A stretch of 64,000 nucleotides of DNA from Pseudomonas fluorescens (GCF_902497775.2 NZ_OZ024668.1:5316326-5380325), one strand, 5' to 3'; positions 1 to 10,140 are shown, counted from the stretch's first letter. Translations and numbers: made by a program. The notes: a model not told the origin generated them from the letters alone.

Positions 1-735
1 GTAGGACAGGAACGCCGCGTCACGGTGCTCTTCAAGCTTGGCCGGCAGGGTCTTGGCGCCGCGAATGGCCAGGGTCGGGACTTTGTCGAGGTTCTGGTAC
101 AGGTCGCTCAGGCCACCACCGATACCGGTCAGCAGGCCCACCGCAGTCTTTTCGCCTACCCCCGGCACGCCCGGGATGTTGTCGACCTTGTCGCCCATCA
201 GGGCGAGGAAATCGATGATGTGCTCAGGACCGACGCCAAATTTCTCGTGCACGCCAGCAACGTCGAGCACGCTACCGGTCATGGTGTTGACCAGCGTAAT
301 GTGGCCGTCGACCAGCTGGGCCATGTCTTTGTCGCCGGTGGAGATGATCACCGGGCGCCCGGCTGCGGCGCTGCTGCGCGCCAGGGTGCCGATCACGTCG
401 TCGGCTTCCACGCCTTCGACGCACAGCAGCGGGTAGCCCAGGGCACGCACGCTGGCGTGCAGCGGCTCGATCTGCACGCGCAGGTCATCGGGCATGCTTG
501 GCCGGTTGGCCTTGTACTGCGCATACATTTCGTCGCGGAAGGTACCGCCCTTGGCGTCGAATACCACCGCGAACAGGCTGTCCGGATACTGCTTGCGCAG
601 GCTCTTGAGCATGTTCAGCACGCCCTTGACCGCGCCGGTCGGCAGGCCCTTGGAAGTAGTCAATGGTGGCAGCGCGTGGAAGGCGCGGTACAGGTACGAG
701 GAACCGTCCACCAGGACGAGGGGAGCTTGGCTCAT
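1..735 (-). CDS. polA: DNA polymerase I, N-terminal part (truncated by window edge)
   Basis: The reverse strand encodes the first 245 residues of DNA polymerase I and continues past the left edge. The protein opens [20 protein letters not shown], the start of the 5'-3' exonuclease (flap nuclease) domain. Acidic metal-binding motifs follow ([33 protein letters not shown]), and then the helix-hairpin-helix region with [16 protein letters not shown]. It removes RNA primers and fills repair gaps. The ATG at 733-735 is the natural start. The polymerase and proofreading domains are outside the window. The gene diverges from the DUF2782 gene across 74 bases. Confidence 0.97.
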   Translation of the reverse strand, partial: MSQAPLVLVDGSSYLYRAFHALPPLTTSKGLPTGAVKGVLNMLKSLRKQYPDSLFAVVFDAKGGTFRDEMYAQYKANRPSMPDDLRVQIEPLHASVRALGYPLLCVEGVEADDVIGTLARSSAAAGRPVIISTGDKDMAQLVDGHITLVNTMTGSVLDVAGVHEKFGVGPEHIIDFLALMGDKVDNIPGVPGVGEKTAVGLLTGIGGGLSDLYQNLDKVPTLAIRGAKTLPAKLEEHRDAAFLSY

Positions 736-809
736 GTGCAGAATCAACCTTTTCGACGGGCCCGGCGCTAGAATGTCCGGAACATTGACGACAAAGGGAC
801 AAGGTTATC

Positions 810-1097
810 ATGCGTACACTAAATCGCCTGTTGCTGCTCAGCCTGTTGGCAGTCACTCCGGTCGTCGCCCTGGCAGCGGATGACGCGCCAACGGCTGATC
901 CGGATGTAACCATTCGCACGGAAGGCGACAAAACCATCCAGGAATACCGGCAAAATGGCTTCCTGTATGCAATCAAGGTGACCCCGAAAGGCGGAAAACC
1001 TTACTTCCTGGTACGCGCTGATGGTTCGGAGGGCAATTTCATCCGCTCCGACCAACCGGACATGCTGATCCCATCGTGGAAAATCTTCGAGTGGTAA
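810..1097 (+). CDS. DUF2782 family periplasmic protein
   Basis: A 95-residue protein with a clear signal peptide (about residues 1-22, hydrophobic core then ALA-ADD cleavage region), so it is probably periplasmic. The mature part is short and basic/acidic mixed, with GFLYAIKVTPKGGKPYFLV and a C-terminal IPSWKIFEW. This matches the DUF2782 family found beside polA in pseudomonads. Its function is not known. It is divergent from polA and 64 bases upstream of thrB, so it may be cotranscribed with thrB. Confidence 0.85.
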   Translation: MRTLNRLLLLSLLAVTPVVALAADDAPTADPDVTIRTEGDKTIQEYRQNGFLYAIKVTPKGGKPYFLVRADGSEGNFIRSDQPDMLIPSWKIFEW

Positions 1098-1161
1098 GCC
1101 GTACCCTTTACATCAACCTGGCACTTCCCTGCTGAAGTGCCCGTATGGGCAATTTTTGATC

Positions 1162-2112
1162 ATGTCAGTCTTCACCCCCCTGACCCGGCCTGAGCTGGAA
1201 ACCTTTTTGGCGCCGTACGGCCTGGGCCGCCTGCGGGACTTCCAGGGCATTGCCGCCGGCACCGAGAACAGCAACTTCTTTGTCAGTCTGGAACAGGGCG
1301 AATATGTGCTGACGCTGGTCGAACGCGGGCCAATTCAGGACCTGCCGTTCTTCATCGAACTGCTTGACGTGCTGCATGAGGCCGACCTGCCGGTGCCCTA
1401 CGCCCTGCGTAGCAACGACGGCGTGGCCCTGCGTGAACTGGCCGGCAAGCCTGCGCTACTGCAGCCACGGCTGCCGGGAAAGCACATCAAGACCGCCAAC
1501 AACCAACATTGCGTACAGGTTGGCGAACTGCTCGGGCACTTGCACCTGGCCACCCGCGACAAGGTCCTGGAGCGCAAGACCGATCGCGGCCTGGACTGGA
1601 TGCTGGAAACCGGCGCCGAGCTGATGCCGCGCCTGAACGCCAAACAGCGCCAGCTGCTGCAGGCGTGCCTGGACGAGGTGATCGAGCACAAGGCACAGAT
1701 CATGGCGCTGCCCCGGGCCAACCTGCATGCCGACCTGTTCCGCGACAACGTGCTGTTCGAAGGCACCCACCTGACCGGCCTGATCGACTTCTACAACGCC
1801 TGCTCGGGGCCAATGCTCTACGACCTGGCGATCACCCTGAACGACTGGTGCTGCGACGACGCCGGGGTCATCGATGGTCCGCGGGCGCGGGCGTTGCTGG
1901 GGGCGTATGCGGCGCTGCGACCGTTCACCTCGGCCGAGTCGCACCTGTGGCCGGTGATGCTGCGCATTGCCTGCGTGCGCTTCTGGCTATCGCGCCTGAT
2001 TGCCGCCGAATCGTTTGCCGGGATGGACGTGCTGATTCACGATCCGGCTGACTTTGAAGTTCGCCTGGCGGCGCGCCAGCAAGTGGAGATTGCCTTGCCG
2101 TTTGCGCTTTGA
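1162..2112 (+). CDS. thrB: Homoserine kinase
   Basis: A 316-residue kinase that phosphorylates homoserine in threonine synthesis. It belongs to the aminoglycoside-phosphotransferase-like type used by pseudomonads, not the GHMP type of enterics. The N-lobe has GTENSNFFVSL. The catalytic Brenner motif is HADLFRDNVLF and the metal-binding Asp follows in LIDFYNACSGPMLYDLA. I chose ATG 1162 (MSVFTPLTRPELE) over an in-frame TTG at 1156, because the family begins at this sequence. The gene converges on znuA. Confidence 0.95.
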   Translation: MSVFTPLTRPELETFLAPYGLGRLRDFQGIAAGTENSNFFVSLEQGEYVLTLVERGPIQDLPFFIELLDVLHEADLPVPYALRSNDGVALRELAGKPALLQPRLPGKHIKTANNQHCVQVGELLGHLHLATRDKVLERKTDRGLDWMLETGAELMPRLNAKQRQLLQACLDEVIEHKAQIMALPRANLHADLFRDNVLFEGTHLTGLIDFYNACSGPMLYDLAITLNDWCCDDAGVIDGPRARALLGAYAALRPFTSAESHLWPVMLRIACVRFWLSRLIAAESFAGMDVLIHDPADFEVRLAARQQVEIALPFAL

Positions 2113-2126
2113 AACATCGCGGGGCG

Positions 2127-3053
2127 TCACAACTTCTCCAGACACCCCGCCAGATCATTCCCCAGCTTCTCCAGCAACTGCTCATACCCCTGAGCACTGG
2201 CCGGCACTGTACCGCCCAAGGCGTCCAGCTCCGCCAGGGTCACCGGCAGCCCCGCCGTCAGCGTCTCGGCCAAGCGTGGGCGCAGTGGCGGCTCGCTGAA
2301 CACACAGGTCTTGCCCACTTCCTGTAGGCGCTTGCGCATCGCCGCCACGTGCTGGGCGCCCGGCTGCACTTCTGCAGCCACACTGAACACCCCGGTGTGC
2401 TTCAGGCCGTAAGTCGATTCAAAATAGTCAAACGCTTCATGGAAGACGAAGAACGGCTTGCCACTAACACCAGCCAGGCGCTTTTTAAGACGCCCATCCA
2501 GCGCATCCAGACGTTCGCCAAAGGCCTTGAGGTTGCCCTGGTAACGTGCGGCATTGGCCGGGTCGGCAGCGCTGAGGTCAGCGGCCATCTTCGCCGCAAT
2601 CACCCGAGCGTTGACCGACGACAGCCAGAGGTGGGCATCGAGGCTGCCCGGGCGGTGATCATGGTCATGATCGTCGCCCTCTTCGTCGTGGGAGTGGCTA
2701 TCTGCGCCAAAGTGGCGAAGTTGCAGGCCCGGCAGGTCCTGCACCGCGACACTCGGCTTGCGGCGGGTCTTGAGTACCCGCGGCAGGAAGCCTTCCATGT
2801 CCGGGCCGATCCAGTACAACAGCTCGACATCGCCTACCCGCCGTACGTCGGAAGGGCGCAGGGCATAATGGTGTGGCGAGGCGCCTGGCGGCAGTAGCAC
2901 TTCAGGCGTGCCGAGGCCGTCCTGAACCGCTGCAGCAATCTGTTGCAGGGGTTTGATACTGGTCAGCACACGCACTTCGGCCTGTGCCTGGAACATCACC
3001 AGAGTGGCGATAAAAGCGACAAAAAGGGCAAAAATTCGGGACACGATGACCAC
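2127..3053 (-). CDS. znuA: Zinc ABC transporter, periplasmic zinc-binding protein
   Basis: A 308-residue cluster A-I substrate-binding protein that captures zinc in the periplasm for ZnuBC. A signal peptide covers about residues 1-25 (cleavage after AQA). Candidate zinc ligands are the HH pair at 61-62 (GASPHHYAL), His in AHLWLS near 141 and His in FHEAFDYF. A His/Asp-rich loop at about 118-133 (HSHDEEGDDHDHDH) is typical of zinc-specific members. It is divergent from zur, with only 57 bases between the starts and a Zur-box-like site in that gap, so Zur repression is expected. Confidence 0.95.
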   Translation of the reverse strand: MVIVSRIFALFVAFIATLVMFQAQAEVRVLTSIKPLQQIAAAVQDGLGTPEVLLPPGASPHHYALRPSDVRRVGDVELLYWIGPDMEGFLPRVLKTRRKPSVAVQDLPGLQLRHFGADSHSHDEEGDDHDHDHRPGSLDAHLWLSSVNARVIAAKMAADLSAADPANAARYQGNLKAFGERLDALDGRLKKRLAGVSGKPFFVFHEAFDYFESTYGLKHTGVFSVAAEVQPGAQHVAAMRKRLQEVGKTCVFSEPPLRPRLAETLTAGLPVTLAELDALGGTVPASAQGYEQLLEKLGNDLAGCLEKL

Positions 3054-3070
3054 TCACAGGGGCTGAAACA

Positions 3071-3087
3071 GGTAACATAATAACGTC
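3071..3087. promoter_or_regulatory. Probable Zur box in the znuA-zur divergent promoter
   Basis: The core GTAACATAATAAC (3072-3084) agrees at 9 of 11 defined positions with the Zur half-site pattern GTTATA-NN-ATAAC that I recall for gammaproteobacteria. It lies centrally between znuA and zur, where a single site could silence both directions when zinc is sufficient. The assignment rests on sequence similarity and position only. Confidence 0.6.
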
Positions 3088-3110
3088 TCTAATCAGAACC
3101 GTCGCCGCTC

Positions 3111-3593
3111 ATGCCTAAAACCCCGCTGGCCAACCGCCCCCACGACCACTCCCATTGCGTGCACAGCGCCCTGGCCGAGGCCGATGCGCTGTGCGCACGC
3201 CAGGGTGTGCGCCTGACCGCCTTGCGCCGCCGCGTGCTGGAGCTGGTGTGGCAGAGCCACAAGCCGCTGGGCGCCTACGACATCCTCGCCGTGTTGAGCG
3301 AGCAGGACGGCCGCCGGGCGGCGCCGCCCACCGTATACCGGGCGCTGGATTTCCTCCTGGAAAACAGCCTGGTGCACCGCATTGCCTCGCTCAACGCCTT
3401 CATTGGCTGCAGCCACCCCGAGCACGCGCACCAGGGCCAGTTCCTGATCTGCCGCGAATGCCACGTGGCCATCGAGCTTGAGCAGAGCAGCATCAGCGAC
3501 GCCATTGTCGCCAGCGCCAAAGAAGTCGGGTTCAGCGTCGAAGCACAGACGGTCGAAGTCGTCGGCCTGTGCAGCAACTGCCGGAGCGCCTGA
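3111..3593 (+). CDS. zur: Zinc uptake regulator, Fur family
   Basis: A 160-residue Fur-family repressor. The N-terminal half is the winged helix ([15 protein letters not shown], then [20 protein letters not shown], the DNA-recognition part). The C-terminal half is the metal-binding dimerisation domain, with the structural zinc cysteine pairs CREC and CSNC and the His-rich HPEHAHQ. Its place at the head of zur-znuC-znuB and opposite znuA marks it as Zur, not Fur. It senses zinc and represses uptake. Its TGA overlaps the ATG of znuC by one base, so the genes are translationally coupled. Confidence 0.95.
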   Translation: MPKTPLANRPHDHSHCVHSALAEADALCARQGVRLTALRRRVLELVWQSHKPLGAYDILAVLSEQDGRRAAPPTVYRALDFLLENSLVHRIASLNAFIGCSHPEHAHQGQFLICRECHVAIELEQSSISDAIVASAKEVGFSVEAQTVEVVGLCSNCRSA

Positions 3594-4372
3594 TGAGCAA
3601 TGCGCTGATTCGCCTTGAGCAGGTGGGCGTGAGCTTTGCCGGCCAAGCAGTACTCGACAGCATCGACCTGGCCGTGGAGCCCGGGCAGATCGTCACCCTG
3701 ATCGGCCCCAACGGCGCCGGCAAGACCACCCTGGTGCGCGCCGTGCTCGGCCTGCTCAAGCCGCATACCGGCACGGTCTGGCGCAAACCACGGCTGCGCA
3801 TCGGCTACATGCCGCAAAAGCTTCAGGTCGATGCCACCTTGCCGCTTTCAGTGCTGCGTTTTTTGCGCCTGGTGCCCGGTGTTGATCGTGCGGCGGCCTT
3901 GTCGGCACTCAAGGAAGTCGGCGCCGAACAGGTGATCGACAGCCCGATCCAGGGTATTTCCGGCGGTGAGATGCAGCGCGTGCTGCTGGCCCGCGCACTG
4001 TTGCGCGAGCCCGAGCTGCTGGTACTCGATGAGCCGGTACAGGGCGTCGACGTCGCCGGCCAGTCCGAGCTGTACAGCCTGATCACCCGCCTGCGCGACC
4101 GCCACGGCTGCGGCGTGCTGATGGTTTCCCACGACCTGCACCTGGTCATGAGCACCACCGATCAGGTGGTCTGCCTCAACCGCCACGTCTGCTGTTCCGG
4201 CCACCCGGAACAGGTCAGCGGCGACCCGGCTTTCGTTGAGCTGTTTGGCAGCAACGCGCCGAGCCTGGCGATCTATCACCACCACCACGACCACGCCCAC
4301 GACCTGCACGGCTCGGTGGTCGCCCCGGCCAAAGGCGGCCACGTTCATGGAGATCACTGCAAGCATGGCTGA
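3593..4372 (+). CDS. znuC: Zinc ABC transporter, ATPase
   Basis: A 259-residue ATPase that powers zinc import with ZnuB. Walker A is GPNGAGKT, the signature is ISGGEMQR, Walker B is LLVLDEP and the switch His is in MVSHDLH. The C-terminus is a His-rich tail ([10 protein letters not shown] ... [10 protein letters not shown]) that could bind zinc, a common ZnuC feature. I chose ATG 3593 ([10 protein letters not shown]) because it overlaps the zur stop as TGATG. An upstream in-frame start at 3569 would lie inside zur. Confidence 0.96.
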   Translation: MSNALIRLEQVGVSFAGQAVLDSIDLAVEPGQIVTLIGPNGAGKTTLVRAVLGLLKPHTGTVWRKPRLRIGYMPQKLQVDATLPLSVLRFLRLVPGVDRAAALSALKEVGAEQVIDSPIQGISGGEMQRVLLARALLREPELLVLDEPVQGVDVAGQSELYSLITRLRDRHGCGVLMVSHDLHLVMSTTDQVVCLNRHVCCSGHPEQVSGDPAFVELFGSNAPSLAIYHHHHDHAHDLHGSVVAPAKGGHVHGDHCKHG

Positions 4373-5147
4373 TTTTCTGCTTTACGCCCTGCTCGCAGGC
4401 TTGGCCCTGGCGCTGGTCGCAGGCCCGCTGGGGTCCTTCGTGGTCTGGCGGCGCATGGCCTATTTTGGCGACACCCTGTCCCACGCCGCGCTGCTCGGCG
4501 TCGCCCTGGGCTTCGTGCTGGATGTCAGCCCGGCCCTGGCGGTCACCGTCGGCTGCCTGTTGCTGGCGATCTTGCTGGTGACCCTGCAACAGCGTCAGCC
4601 ACTGGCCTCCGACACTCTGCTAGGGATTCTTGCGCCCAGCACGCTTTCCCTGGGCCTGGTGGTGCTGAGCTTCATGCACGATGTACGCATCGACCTGATG
4701 GCCTACCTGTTCGGCGACCTGCTGGCGATCAGCCCGGGGGATCTGGCCTGGATTCTCGGCGGCAGCGCTGCGGTATTGCTGTTGTTGGTGGTGCTGTGGC
4801 GGCCGCTGCTGGCGGTCACCGTGCATGAAGAGCTGGCCATGGTCGAAGGCTTGCCGGTCGCCGCGCTGCGCCTGGCGCTGATGCTGCTGATTGCAGTGGT
4901 GATCGCCGTGGCGATGAAGATCGTCGGCGTGCTGCTGATCACTTCCTTGCTGATCATTCCCGCCGCTGCGGCGCAACGTCACGCCCGCTCGCCGGAACAG
5001 ATGGCCCTGGGCGCCAGCCTGCTGGGGGTTACTGCGGTTTGTGGCGGCCTGGCGCTGTCGTGGTTCAAGGACACCCCGGCCGGGCCGTCCATCGTGGTCT
5101 GCGCCGCAGTGCTATTCTTGCTGAGCCTGGCACTGCCCCGGCGCTGA
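4365..5147 (+). CDS. znuB: Zinc ABC transporter, permease
   Basis: A 260-residue membrane permease of the ABC-3 family that forms the zinc channel with ZnuC. Hydrophobic segments run almost the whole length. It begins [17 protein letters not shown] and has the family's coupling region [17 protein letters not shown] chose ATG 4365, which overlaps the end of znuC by 8 bases and gives the usual family length. An earlier in-frame ATG at 4236 would put a His/Thr-rich artefact in front. A stem-loop 2 bases after the stop probably ends the operon. Confidence 0.95.
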   Translation: MADFLLYALLAGLALALVAGPLGSFVVWRRMAYFGDTLSHAALLGVALGFVLDVSPALAVTVGCLLLAILLVTLQQRQPLASDTLLGILAPSTLSLGLVVLSFMHDVRIDLMAYLFGDLLAISPGDLAWILGGSAAVLLLLVVLWRPLLAVTVHEELAMVEGLPVAALRLALMLLIAVVIAVAMKIVGVLLITSLLIIPAAAAQRHARSPEQMALGASLLGVTAVCGGLALSWFKDTPAGPSIVVCAAVLFLLSLALPRR

Positions 5148-5148
5148 A

Positions 5149-5185
5149 GTCGTGGGGTGCAGCCTCGGCGGTTGCACCCTGCGAC
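5149..5185 (+). terminator. Stem-loop after znuB
   Basis: The left arm GTCGTGGGGTGCA (5149-5161) pairs with TGCACCCTGCGAC (5173-5185) with one internal mismatch, directly after the znuB stop. Only a weak T-rich stretch follows (ATTTA), so it may act as a terminator or an mRNA-stabilising stem. Confidence 0.5.
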
Positions 5186-5222
5186 ATTTAAAAACGCGCA
5201 GGGTCCTGAAGAGTTATTTTCG

Positions 5223-5245
5223 AGTCTACGGACTGGGTGTAGACT
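5223..5245. promoter_or_regulatory. Perfect 7-bp inverted repeat upstream of the lipoprotein gene
   Basis: AGTCTAC (5223-5229) and GTAGACT (5239-5245) are perfect complements separated by 9 bases, 34 bases before the ATG at 5280. The geometry suits a dimeric regulator operator or a 5'-leader hairpin. No known box is recognised. Confidence 0.35.
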
Positions 5246-5279
5246 TGCTCGCTTTTTGCGCAAATAGAGAGTCGCAGGA

Positions 5280-5993
5280 ATGAAGCCGTTCGCCTCCCGT
5301 TATCTGCTCCTTGCCGCGTTTTCACTGATCCTCGCCGCGTGCTCCAGCACCCCGGCCGACAACGCCGCCGTGCCTGCCCAGCCTGATGCCTGGCAGCAGC
5401 TGGAGCAAAGCATCGCCAGCAGCGAGCTGGCCACTGCCGAAGATCAACTCGCCACCCTGCAAAGCCAGGCGCCGAATGACAGCCGGATCGAGCAATACCA
5501 GCGTCAGCTGGCCGAAGCCTATCTGCAACGCAGCCAGATCGTCCTGCAAAAGGGTGATGTGAATGCGGCGGCCACCGCCTTGGCCCGCGCCCGCGCGCTG
5601 ATGCCCAAGGCACCGGCGCTGACCGGCGGCGTCAACGGCGCTATCGCCCAGGCCCGCAAGGCCGAGCTCGATAAAGCCGAAGCTGCGCTGAAAGCCGCCG
5701 AAGCCCGCCCGGCCGCCAAACTGATCGACCCGACCGCGCCGAGCACCGTCGTCGCCTTGAAAACCACCAACATTCGCGAAATGCGCAAGCAACTGGATGA
5801 CATCGCCAGCGACGTGGTCAATTATCAGTGCGATGTGGTGTTCCAGGTGCCGCGCAAGCAAGACGCACCCTGGCTGCAAACCCTGCTGGGCAAACGGGTG
5901 AAAAAACTCGACAAAGACTTTGCCTTGCAGCAAAGCCACGAGATTCATCGCAACCAGCCTGCCCAGGCCGTACTGGTCCCGCGCCGCCCTTAA
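5280..5993 (+). CDS. Hypothetical lipoprotein with helical, TPR-like repeats
   Basis: A 237-residue protein with a lipoprotein signal (SLILAACSS, lipobox Cys at residue 21), so it should be membrane-anchored on the periplasmic side. The middle is Ala/Gln/Leu-rich amphipathic helix (about residues 40-145) of tetratricopeptide-like character, for example QYQRQLAEAYLQRSQIVLQK. The C-terminal part has RKQDAPWLQTLLGKRVKKLDKDF. It follows the zinc operon, as the ortholog does in P. aeruginosa (PA5502, from memory). No function is established. A 7-bp inverted repeat at 5223-5245 lies just upstream. Confidence 0.8.
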   Translation: MKPFASRYLLLAAFSLILAACSSTPADNAAVPAQPDAWQQLEQSIASSELATAEDQLATLQSQAPNDSRIEQYQRQLAEAYLQRSQIVLQKGDVNAAATALARARALMPKAPALTGGVNGAIAQARKAELDKAEAALKAAEARPAAKLIDPTAPSTVVALKTTNIREMRKQLDDIASDVVNYQCDVVFQVPRKQDAPWLQTLLGKRVKKLDKDFALQQSHEIHRNQPAQAVLVPRRP

Positions 5994-5999
5994 CGAAAA

Positions 6000-6024
6000 G
6001 GGTGCCCTGGTGGGCACCCGATTT
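6000..6024 (-). terminator. Rho-independent terminator for katE (possibly bidirectional)
   Basis: GGGTGCCC (6000-6007) and GGGCACCC (6012-6019) form a perfect 8-bp stem with a 4-base loop between the convergent lipoprotein gene and katE. Read on the minus strand the stem is followed by TTTTCGTT, a good T-tract for katE. On the plus strand GATTT follows. Confidence 0.75.
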
Positions 6025-6029
6025 GTGCA

Positions 6030-8168
6030 TCACGCCGGAATGGCTTTCGCCGCAGTCTCACGCTCCCACACCCGATGCTTGCTGATTGCACTGATGAAGG
6101 CCTTATAGGCTTTGTCATCATTGCCCAGCAGCAAGCCGCTATCGGCCTTGAGCCCCAGTTTGTCGAGCACGGTTTGCGCCTCGCTGGCCAGGCCAATGGG
6201 CTTGAGGTGCTTGTAGGCTTCGAGCAGGAAATGCACCGCGACCCCATCACCGGCCAGAGCCTGGAGCGAAGCCTTGCCGCCCGGCACCCAGGCCGCATCG
6301 AAGATCACCGAAGGCATGCCTTCCATCGACGCATCCACTGCCAGCGCCTTGCCTTGGGCGGTTTTCACCGGTGCCGAGGTCGGGCCGAGAATTTTGATCT
6401 GCGCACTCTCGGCTTCCAGCGCCTTGACCAGGCTATCGACACCGGCGCCATCCACGCCATCGGCCACCAGCACTGCTACTTTACGGCCCTTGATGCCTTC
6501 GCCCAGCAGGTTCATCTGGCTCAACGCCGGGGACTCCTTGAGGCTTGGTTGAGGCACATCCACTGTGCCTTTCTTCGGTGCAGGCAGGCCAAGGTTGGCT
6601 GCCACCCGCGCCGCCAGCGTAAGGTCGATGTTGGCGAGGATTTCGTTCACTTCGCGGGCGCGGATGAACTCCCGCTCAACCTTGCCCAGCTCAAAACTGT
6701 AGGCACTGATGATGTGCTCCTGCTCGGTCGGGCTCATGCTCTGGAAGAACAACCGTGCCTGGGAGAAGTGGTCGGCGAACGACGGGCTGCGCTGGCGCAC
6801 CTTGTGCGCTTCGATACGCTCAGGATACGACTCGAAACCGCCATCGCTGGCTGCCGGCGCGGTTTCCTTGGGCCAGCCGCCATCGATCGAGTTGGGCTCG
6901 TACGAGGCGCGGCCCTTGTCCACAGTGGTGCGGTGCAGCGCATCGCGTTGGCCATTGTGGTTGGGCGCCAGCGGACGGTTGATCGGGATCTCGTGGAAGT
7001 TCGGCCCGCCGAGTCGGCTGATCTGGGTGTCGGTGTAGGAAAACAACCGACCCTGTAGCAGCGGGTCGTTGGAAAAGTCGATGCCGGGGACGATGTGCCC
7101 AGGGCAGAAGGCGACCTGCTCGGTTTCGGCAAAGAAGTTGTCTGGGTTGCGGTTGAGCACCATTTTGCCCAGCGGCGTAACCGGCACCAGCTCTTCGGGG
7201 ATGATCTTGGTCGGGTCGAGCAGGTCGAAGTCGAACTTGTGCTCGTCTTCTTCGGCGACGATCTGCACACCGAACTCCCATTCCGGGTAATTGCCGGTTT
7301 CAATCGCTTCCCAGAGGTCGCGGCGATGGTAGTCGGTATCTTTACCGGCCAACTTCTGCGCTTCGTCCCACAGCAGCGAACACACGCCCGCCTTGGGCTT
7401 CCAGTGGAATTTGACGAAGCTCGACTTGCCCTGGGCATTGATCAGGCGAAAGGTGTGCACACCAAAGCCCTGCATGGTCCGCAAGCTTTTCGGGATGGCG
7501 CGGTCGGACATCGCCCAGATCACCATGTGCGCCGATTCCGGCACCAGGGAGACAAAGTCCCAGAAGGTGTCGTGGGCCGAGCCGCCGGTGGGAATTTCGT
7601 TGTGCGGCTCAGGCTTCACTGCATGCACGAAGTCGGGAAACTTGATGGCATCCTGAATGAAGAACACCGGCATGTTGTTGCCCACCAGGTCGAAGTTGCC
7701 TTCATCGGTGAAAAACTTCGCGGCAAAGCCGCGCACATCGCGCACGGTATCGCCCGAGCCACGCGGGCCCTGGACGGTGGAAAAACGCACGAACACCGGG
7801 GTGATCTTCTCCGGGTCCTGCAAGAAACCAGCCTTGGTCAGCGCGGCATGGGATTCGTAGGTTTGGAAGTAGCCATGGGCGCCGGTACCGCGAGCATGAA
7901 CGATGCGCTCGGGAATGCGCTCATGGTCAAAATGCGTGATCTTTTCACGCATGATGAAATCCTCCAGCAGCGACGGGCCGCGGTCACCGGCTTTCAGGGT
8001 GTTCTGGTTGTCGGCAACCCTGACCCCCTGATTGGTGCGCAGCGCCTGGCCAGTGGCGTCACTACGAAAGGCTTCCAGGCTTTGCAACTTGGCGTTGGTG
8101 TTGGCCCGGTCCGGGGTCTGGGTACCGGCCAGTTGGCTTTCCTTGGGCGGGTTCTTCTTGCTGGGCAT
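6030..8168 (-). CDS. katE: Large-subunit catalase HPII
   Basis: A 712-residue clade 2 monofunctional heme catalase that dismutates hydrogen peroxide. The distal His is in [12 protein letters not shown], the conserved segment [16 protein letters not shown] follows, and the proximal Tyr is in [19 protein letters not shown]. The extra C-terminal domain (about residues 570-712, starting [12 protein letters not shown]) is the class I glutamine-amidotransferase/DJ-1-like fold that separates HPII from small catalases. ATG 8168 ([10 protein letters not shown]) has GAGGAG 8 bases upstream; the in-frame TTG at 8189 is less likely. HPII enzymes usually belong to the stationary-phase RpoS regulon, but no box was confirmed here. 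Confidence 0.96.
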   Translation of the reverse strand: MPSKKNPPKESQLAGTQTPDRANTNAKLQSLEAFRSDATGQALRTNQGVRVADNQNTLKAGDRGPSLLEDFIMREKITHFDHERIPERIVHARGTGAHGYFQTYESHAALTKAGFLQDPEKITPVFVRFSTVQGPRGSGDTVRDVRGFAAKFFTDEGNFDLVGNNMPVFFIQDAIKFPDFVHAVKPEPHNEIPTGGSAHDTFWDFVSLVPESAHMVIWAMSDRAIPKSLRTMQGFGVHTFRLINAQGKSSFVKFHWKPKAGVCSLLWDEAQKLAGKDTDYHRRDLWEAIETGNYPEWEFGVQIVAEEDEHKFDFDLLDPTKIIPEELVPVTPLGKMVLNRNPDNFFAETEQVAFCPGHIVPGIDFSNDPLLQGRLFSYTDTQISRLGGPNFHEIPINRPLAPNHNGQRDALHRTTVDKGRASYEPNSIDGGWPKETAPAASDGGFESYPERIEAHKVRQRSPSFADHFSQARLFFQSMSPTEQEHIISAYSFELGKVEREFIRAREVNEILANIDLTLAARVAANLGLPAPKKGTVDVPQPSLKESPALSQMNLLGEGIKGRKVAVLVADGVDGAGVDSLVKALEAESAQIKILGPTSAPVKTAQGKALAVDASMEGMPSVIFDAAWVPGGKASLQALAGDGVAVHFLLEAYKHLKPIGLASEAQTVLDKLGLKADSGLLLGNDDKAYKAFISAISKHRVWERETAAKAIPA

Positions 8169-8399
8169 CGGTGTGCTCTCCTCAGTCAATCGATCCTACG
8201 GTTCGACCCCACGGTGGGCCCTATCCAGTAGTGACTGATGGCCCCTGCAGGCGTTCCTTCGGATTGACCACTGATCGCGTTATTCCAGTAGCATTGGTCA
8301 ATTGCGAAATAAATGCTAAGAACCTCTATACGAACAGGCTAAAATGCGCGCCCGGCTAACCGCTGACCCCATTCCCATGCGCCCCACAAGGTTCGCTAC
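8169..8399. other. katE-metN divergent intergenic region
   Basis: These 231 bases separate two divergently transcribed genes and must hold both promoters. The half near metN is AT-rich (8270-8345, with TTGCGAAATAAATGC and GGCTAAAATG), a plausible place for a metN promoter. No S-box or other methionine riboswitch and no coding sequence is visible. No operator was identified with confidence. Confidence 0.4.
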
Positions 8400-9407
8400 G
8401 TGATCGAGTTTCAAAATGTCCATAAGACCTACCGCGTTGCCGGTAGGGATATCCCCGCACTGCACCCGACCAACCTGATCGTCGAAGACGGCCAGGTGTT
8501 CGGGCTGATCGGCCATTCCGGCGCCGGTAAAAGTACCCTGCTGCGCCTGATCAACCGTCTGGAAGCGCCAAGCGGCGGCAAGATCATCGTCGACGGCGAA
8601 GACGTTACTGCGTTCAACGCCAATGATCTTCGCCGATTCCGCCAACAAGTCGGGATGATCTTCCAACACTTCAACCTGCTGGCCTCCAAGACTGTCGCCG
8701 ACAACGTGGCCTTGCCGCTGACCCTGGCCGGCGCACTGTCGCGCAAGGAAATCGACATCCGCGTCAATGAGCTGCTGGCCCGCGTCGGCCTGTCCGATCA
8801 CGCGAAGAAATACCCGGCCCAACTCTCCGGCGGCCAGAAGCAGCGCGTCGGCATCGCCCGCGCCCTGGCCACCAAGCCGAAGATCCTGCTGTGTGACGAA
8901 GCCACCAGCGCCCTCGACCCGCAGACCACCGCCTCGGTGTTGCAGTTGCTGGCCGAGATCAACCGCGAACTGAAGCTGACCATCGTGCTGATCACCCATG
9001 AAATGGACGTGATCCGCCGGGTCTGTGACCGTGTGGCAGTCATGGATGCCGGGCAGATCGTCGAGCAAGGCCCGGTGGCCGATGTGTTCCTGCACCCGCA
9101 GCACCCGACCACCAAGCGCTTCGTCCAGGAAGACGAGCAGGTCGACGAAAACGAACAGCGCGACGACTTCGCCCACGTGCCAGGGCGCATCGTGCGCCTG
9201 ACCTTCCAGGGCGACTCGACCTACGCGCCGCTGCTGGGCACCGTCGCCCGGGAAACCGGTGTGGATTACAGCATCCTGGCTGGGCGCATTGATCGCATCA
9301 AGGACACCCCGTATGGGCAGCTGACCCTGGCCGTCACAGGCGGCGACATGGAAGCGGCGTTTGCCCGCTTCACTGCAGCTGATGTTCATATGGAGGTACT
9401 GCGTTGA
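8400..9407 (+). CDS. metN: Methionine ABC transporter, ATPase
   Basis: A 335-residue ATPase of the methionine uptake family, with Walker [10 protein letters not shown], signature LSGGQKQR, Walker [14 protein letters not shown] and the switch His in LITHEMD. The C-terminal about 90 residues form the NIL/ACT-like regulatory domain that in MetN proteins binds methionine and shuts the transporter down. Translation starts at GTG 8400 ([13 protein letters not shown]). Its stop overlaps the ATG of metI by one base. With metI and metQ it forms a complete importer. Confidence 0.95.
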   Translation: MIEFQNVHKTYRVAGRDIPALHPTNLIVEDGQVFGLIGHSGAGKSTLLRLINRLEAPSGGKIIVDGEDVTAFNANDLRRFRQQVGMIFQHFNLLASKTVADNVALPLTLAGALSRKEIDIRVNELLARVGLSDHAKKYPAQLSGGQKQRVGIARALATKPKILLCDEATSALDPQTTASVLQLLAEINRELKLTIVLITHEMDVIRRVCDRVAVMDAGQIVEQGPVADVFLHPQHPTTKRFVQEDEQVDENEQRDDFAHVPGRIVRLTFQGDSTYAPLLGTVARETGVDYSILAGRIDRIKDTPYGQLTLAVTGGDMEAAFARFTAADVHMEVLR

Positions 9408-10078
9408 TGGACGCCTTGAGTTTCTTTGCCAATGTCGACTGGGCCGAAATCTGGCTGGCCACCATCGACACCATGATCATGCTGTTCGGGTCGCTGTTCT
9501 TCACCGTGCTGCTCGGCCTGCCGCTGGGCGTACTGCTGTTTCTCTGCGGCCCGCGCCAGCTGTTCGAACAGAAGGGCGTATACGCGCTGCTGTCGCTGGT
9601 GGTGAACATCCTGCGCTCGCTGCCGTTCATCATCCTGCTGATCGTGATGATTCCGTTCACCGTGCTGATCACCGGCACCTCGCTGGGTGTCGCCGGCGCC
9701 ATTCCACCGTTGGTGGTGGGGGCTACGCCATTCTTCGCACGCCTGGTGGAAACCGCGCTGCGTGAAGTCGACCGCGGCATCATCGAAGCCACCCAGTCGA
9801 TGGGCGCCACCACCCGCCAGATCATCATCAACGCCTTGCTGCCCGAGGCCCGTCCGGGCATCTTCGCGGCCATCACCGTGACCGCCATTACCCTGGTGTC
9901 GTACACCGCGATGGCCGGTGTGGTGGGCGCTGGCGGCCTGGGTGACCTGGCGATCCGCTTCGGTTACCAACGTTTCCAGACCGATGTGATGGTAGTCACC
10001 GTGGTCCTGCTGCTGGTACTGGTTCAAGTCCTGCAGAGCGTGGGCGACAAACTGGTTGTGCATTTTTCCCGTAAGTAA
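9407..10078 (+). CDS. metI: Methionine ABC transporter, permease
   Basis: A 223-residue inner-membrane permease of the BPD transport type with about five hydrophobic segments and the EAA-like coupling loop IEATQSMGATTRQII. It forms the channel for D/L-methionine with MetN. I chose ATG 9407 (MDALSFF), which overlaps the metN stop in TGATG. The TTG three bases earlier is a weaker start. metQ follows after 62 bases. Confidence 0.95.
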   Translation: MDALSFFANVDWAEIWLATIDTMIMLFGSLFFTVLLGLPLGVLLFLCGPRQLFEQKGVYALLSLVVNILRSLPFIILLIVMIPFTVLITGTSLGVAGAIPPLVVGATPFFARLVETALREVDRGIIEATQSMGATTRQIIINALLPEARPGIFAAITVTAITLVSYTAMAGVVGAGGLGDLAIRFGYQRFQTDVMVVTVVLLLVLVQVLQSVGDKLVVHFSRK

Positions 10079-10140
10079 CCCCATGGGTCGGCACTGCCGA
10101 CGCACCGGGGGCCGGATCGGCCCTCACAAGGAGTGATTTG

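Noticed and set aside
8169..8399. A SAM/methionine riboswitch upstream of metN
   Set aside because: No conserved multi-helix core or terminator/antiterminator pair is visible.
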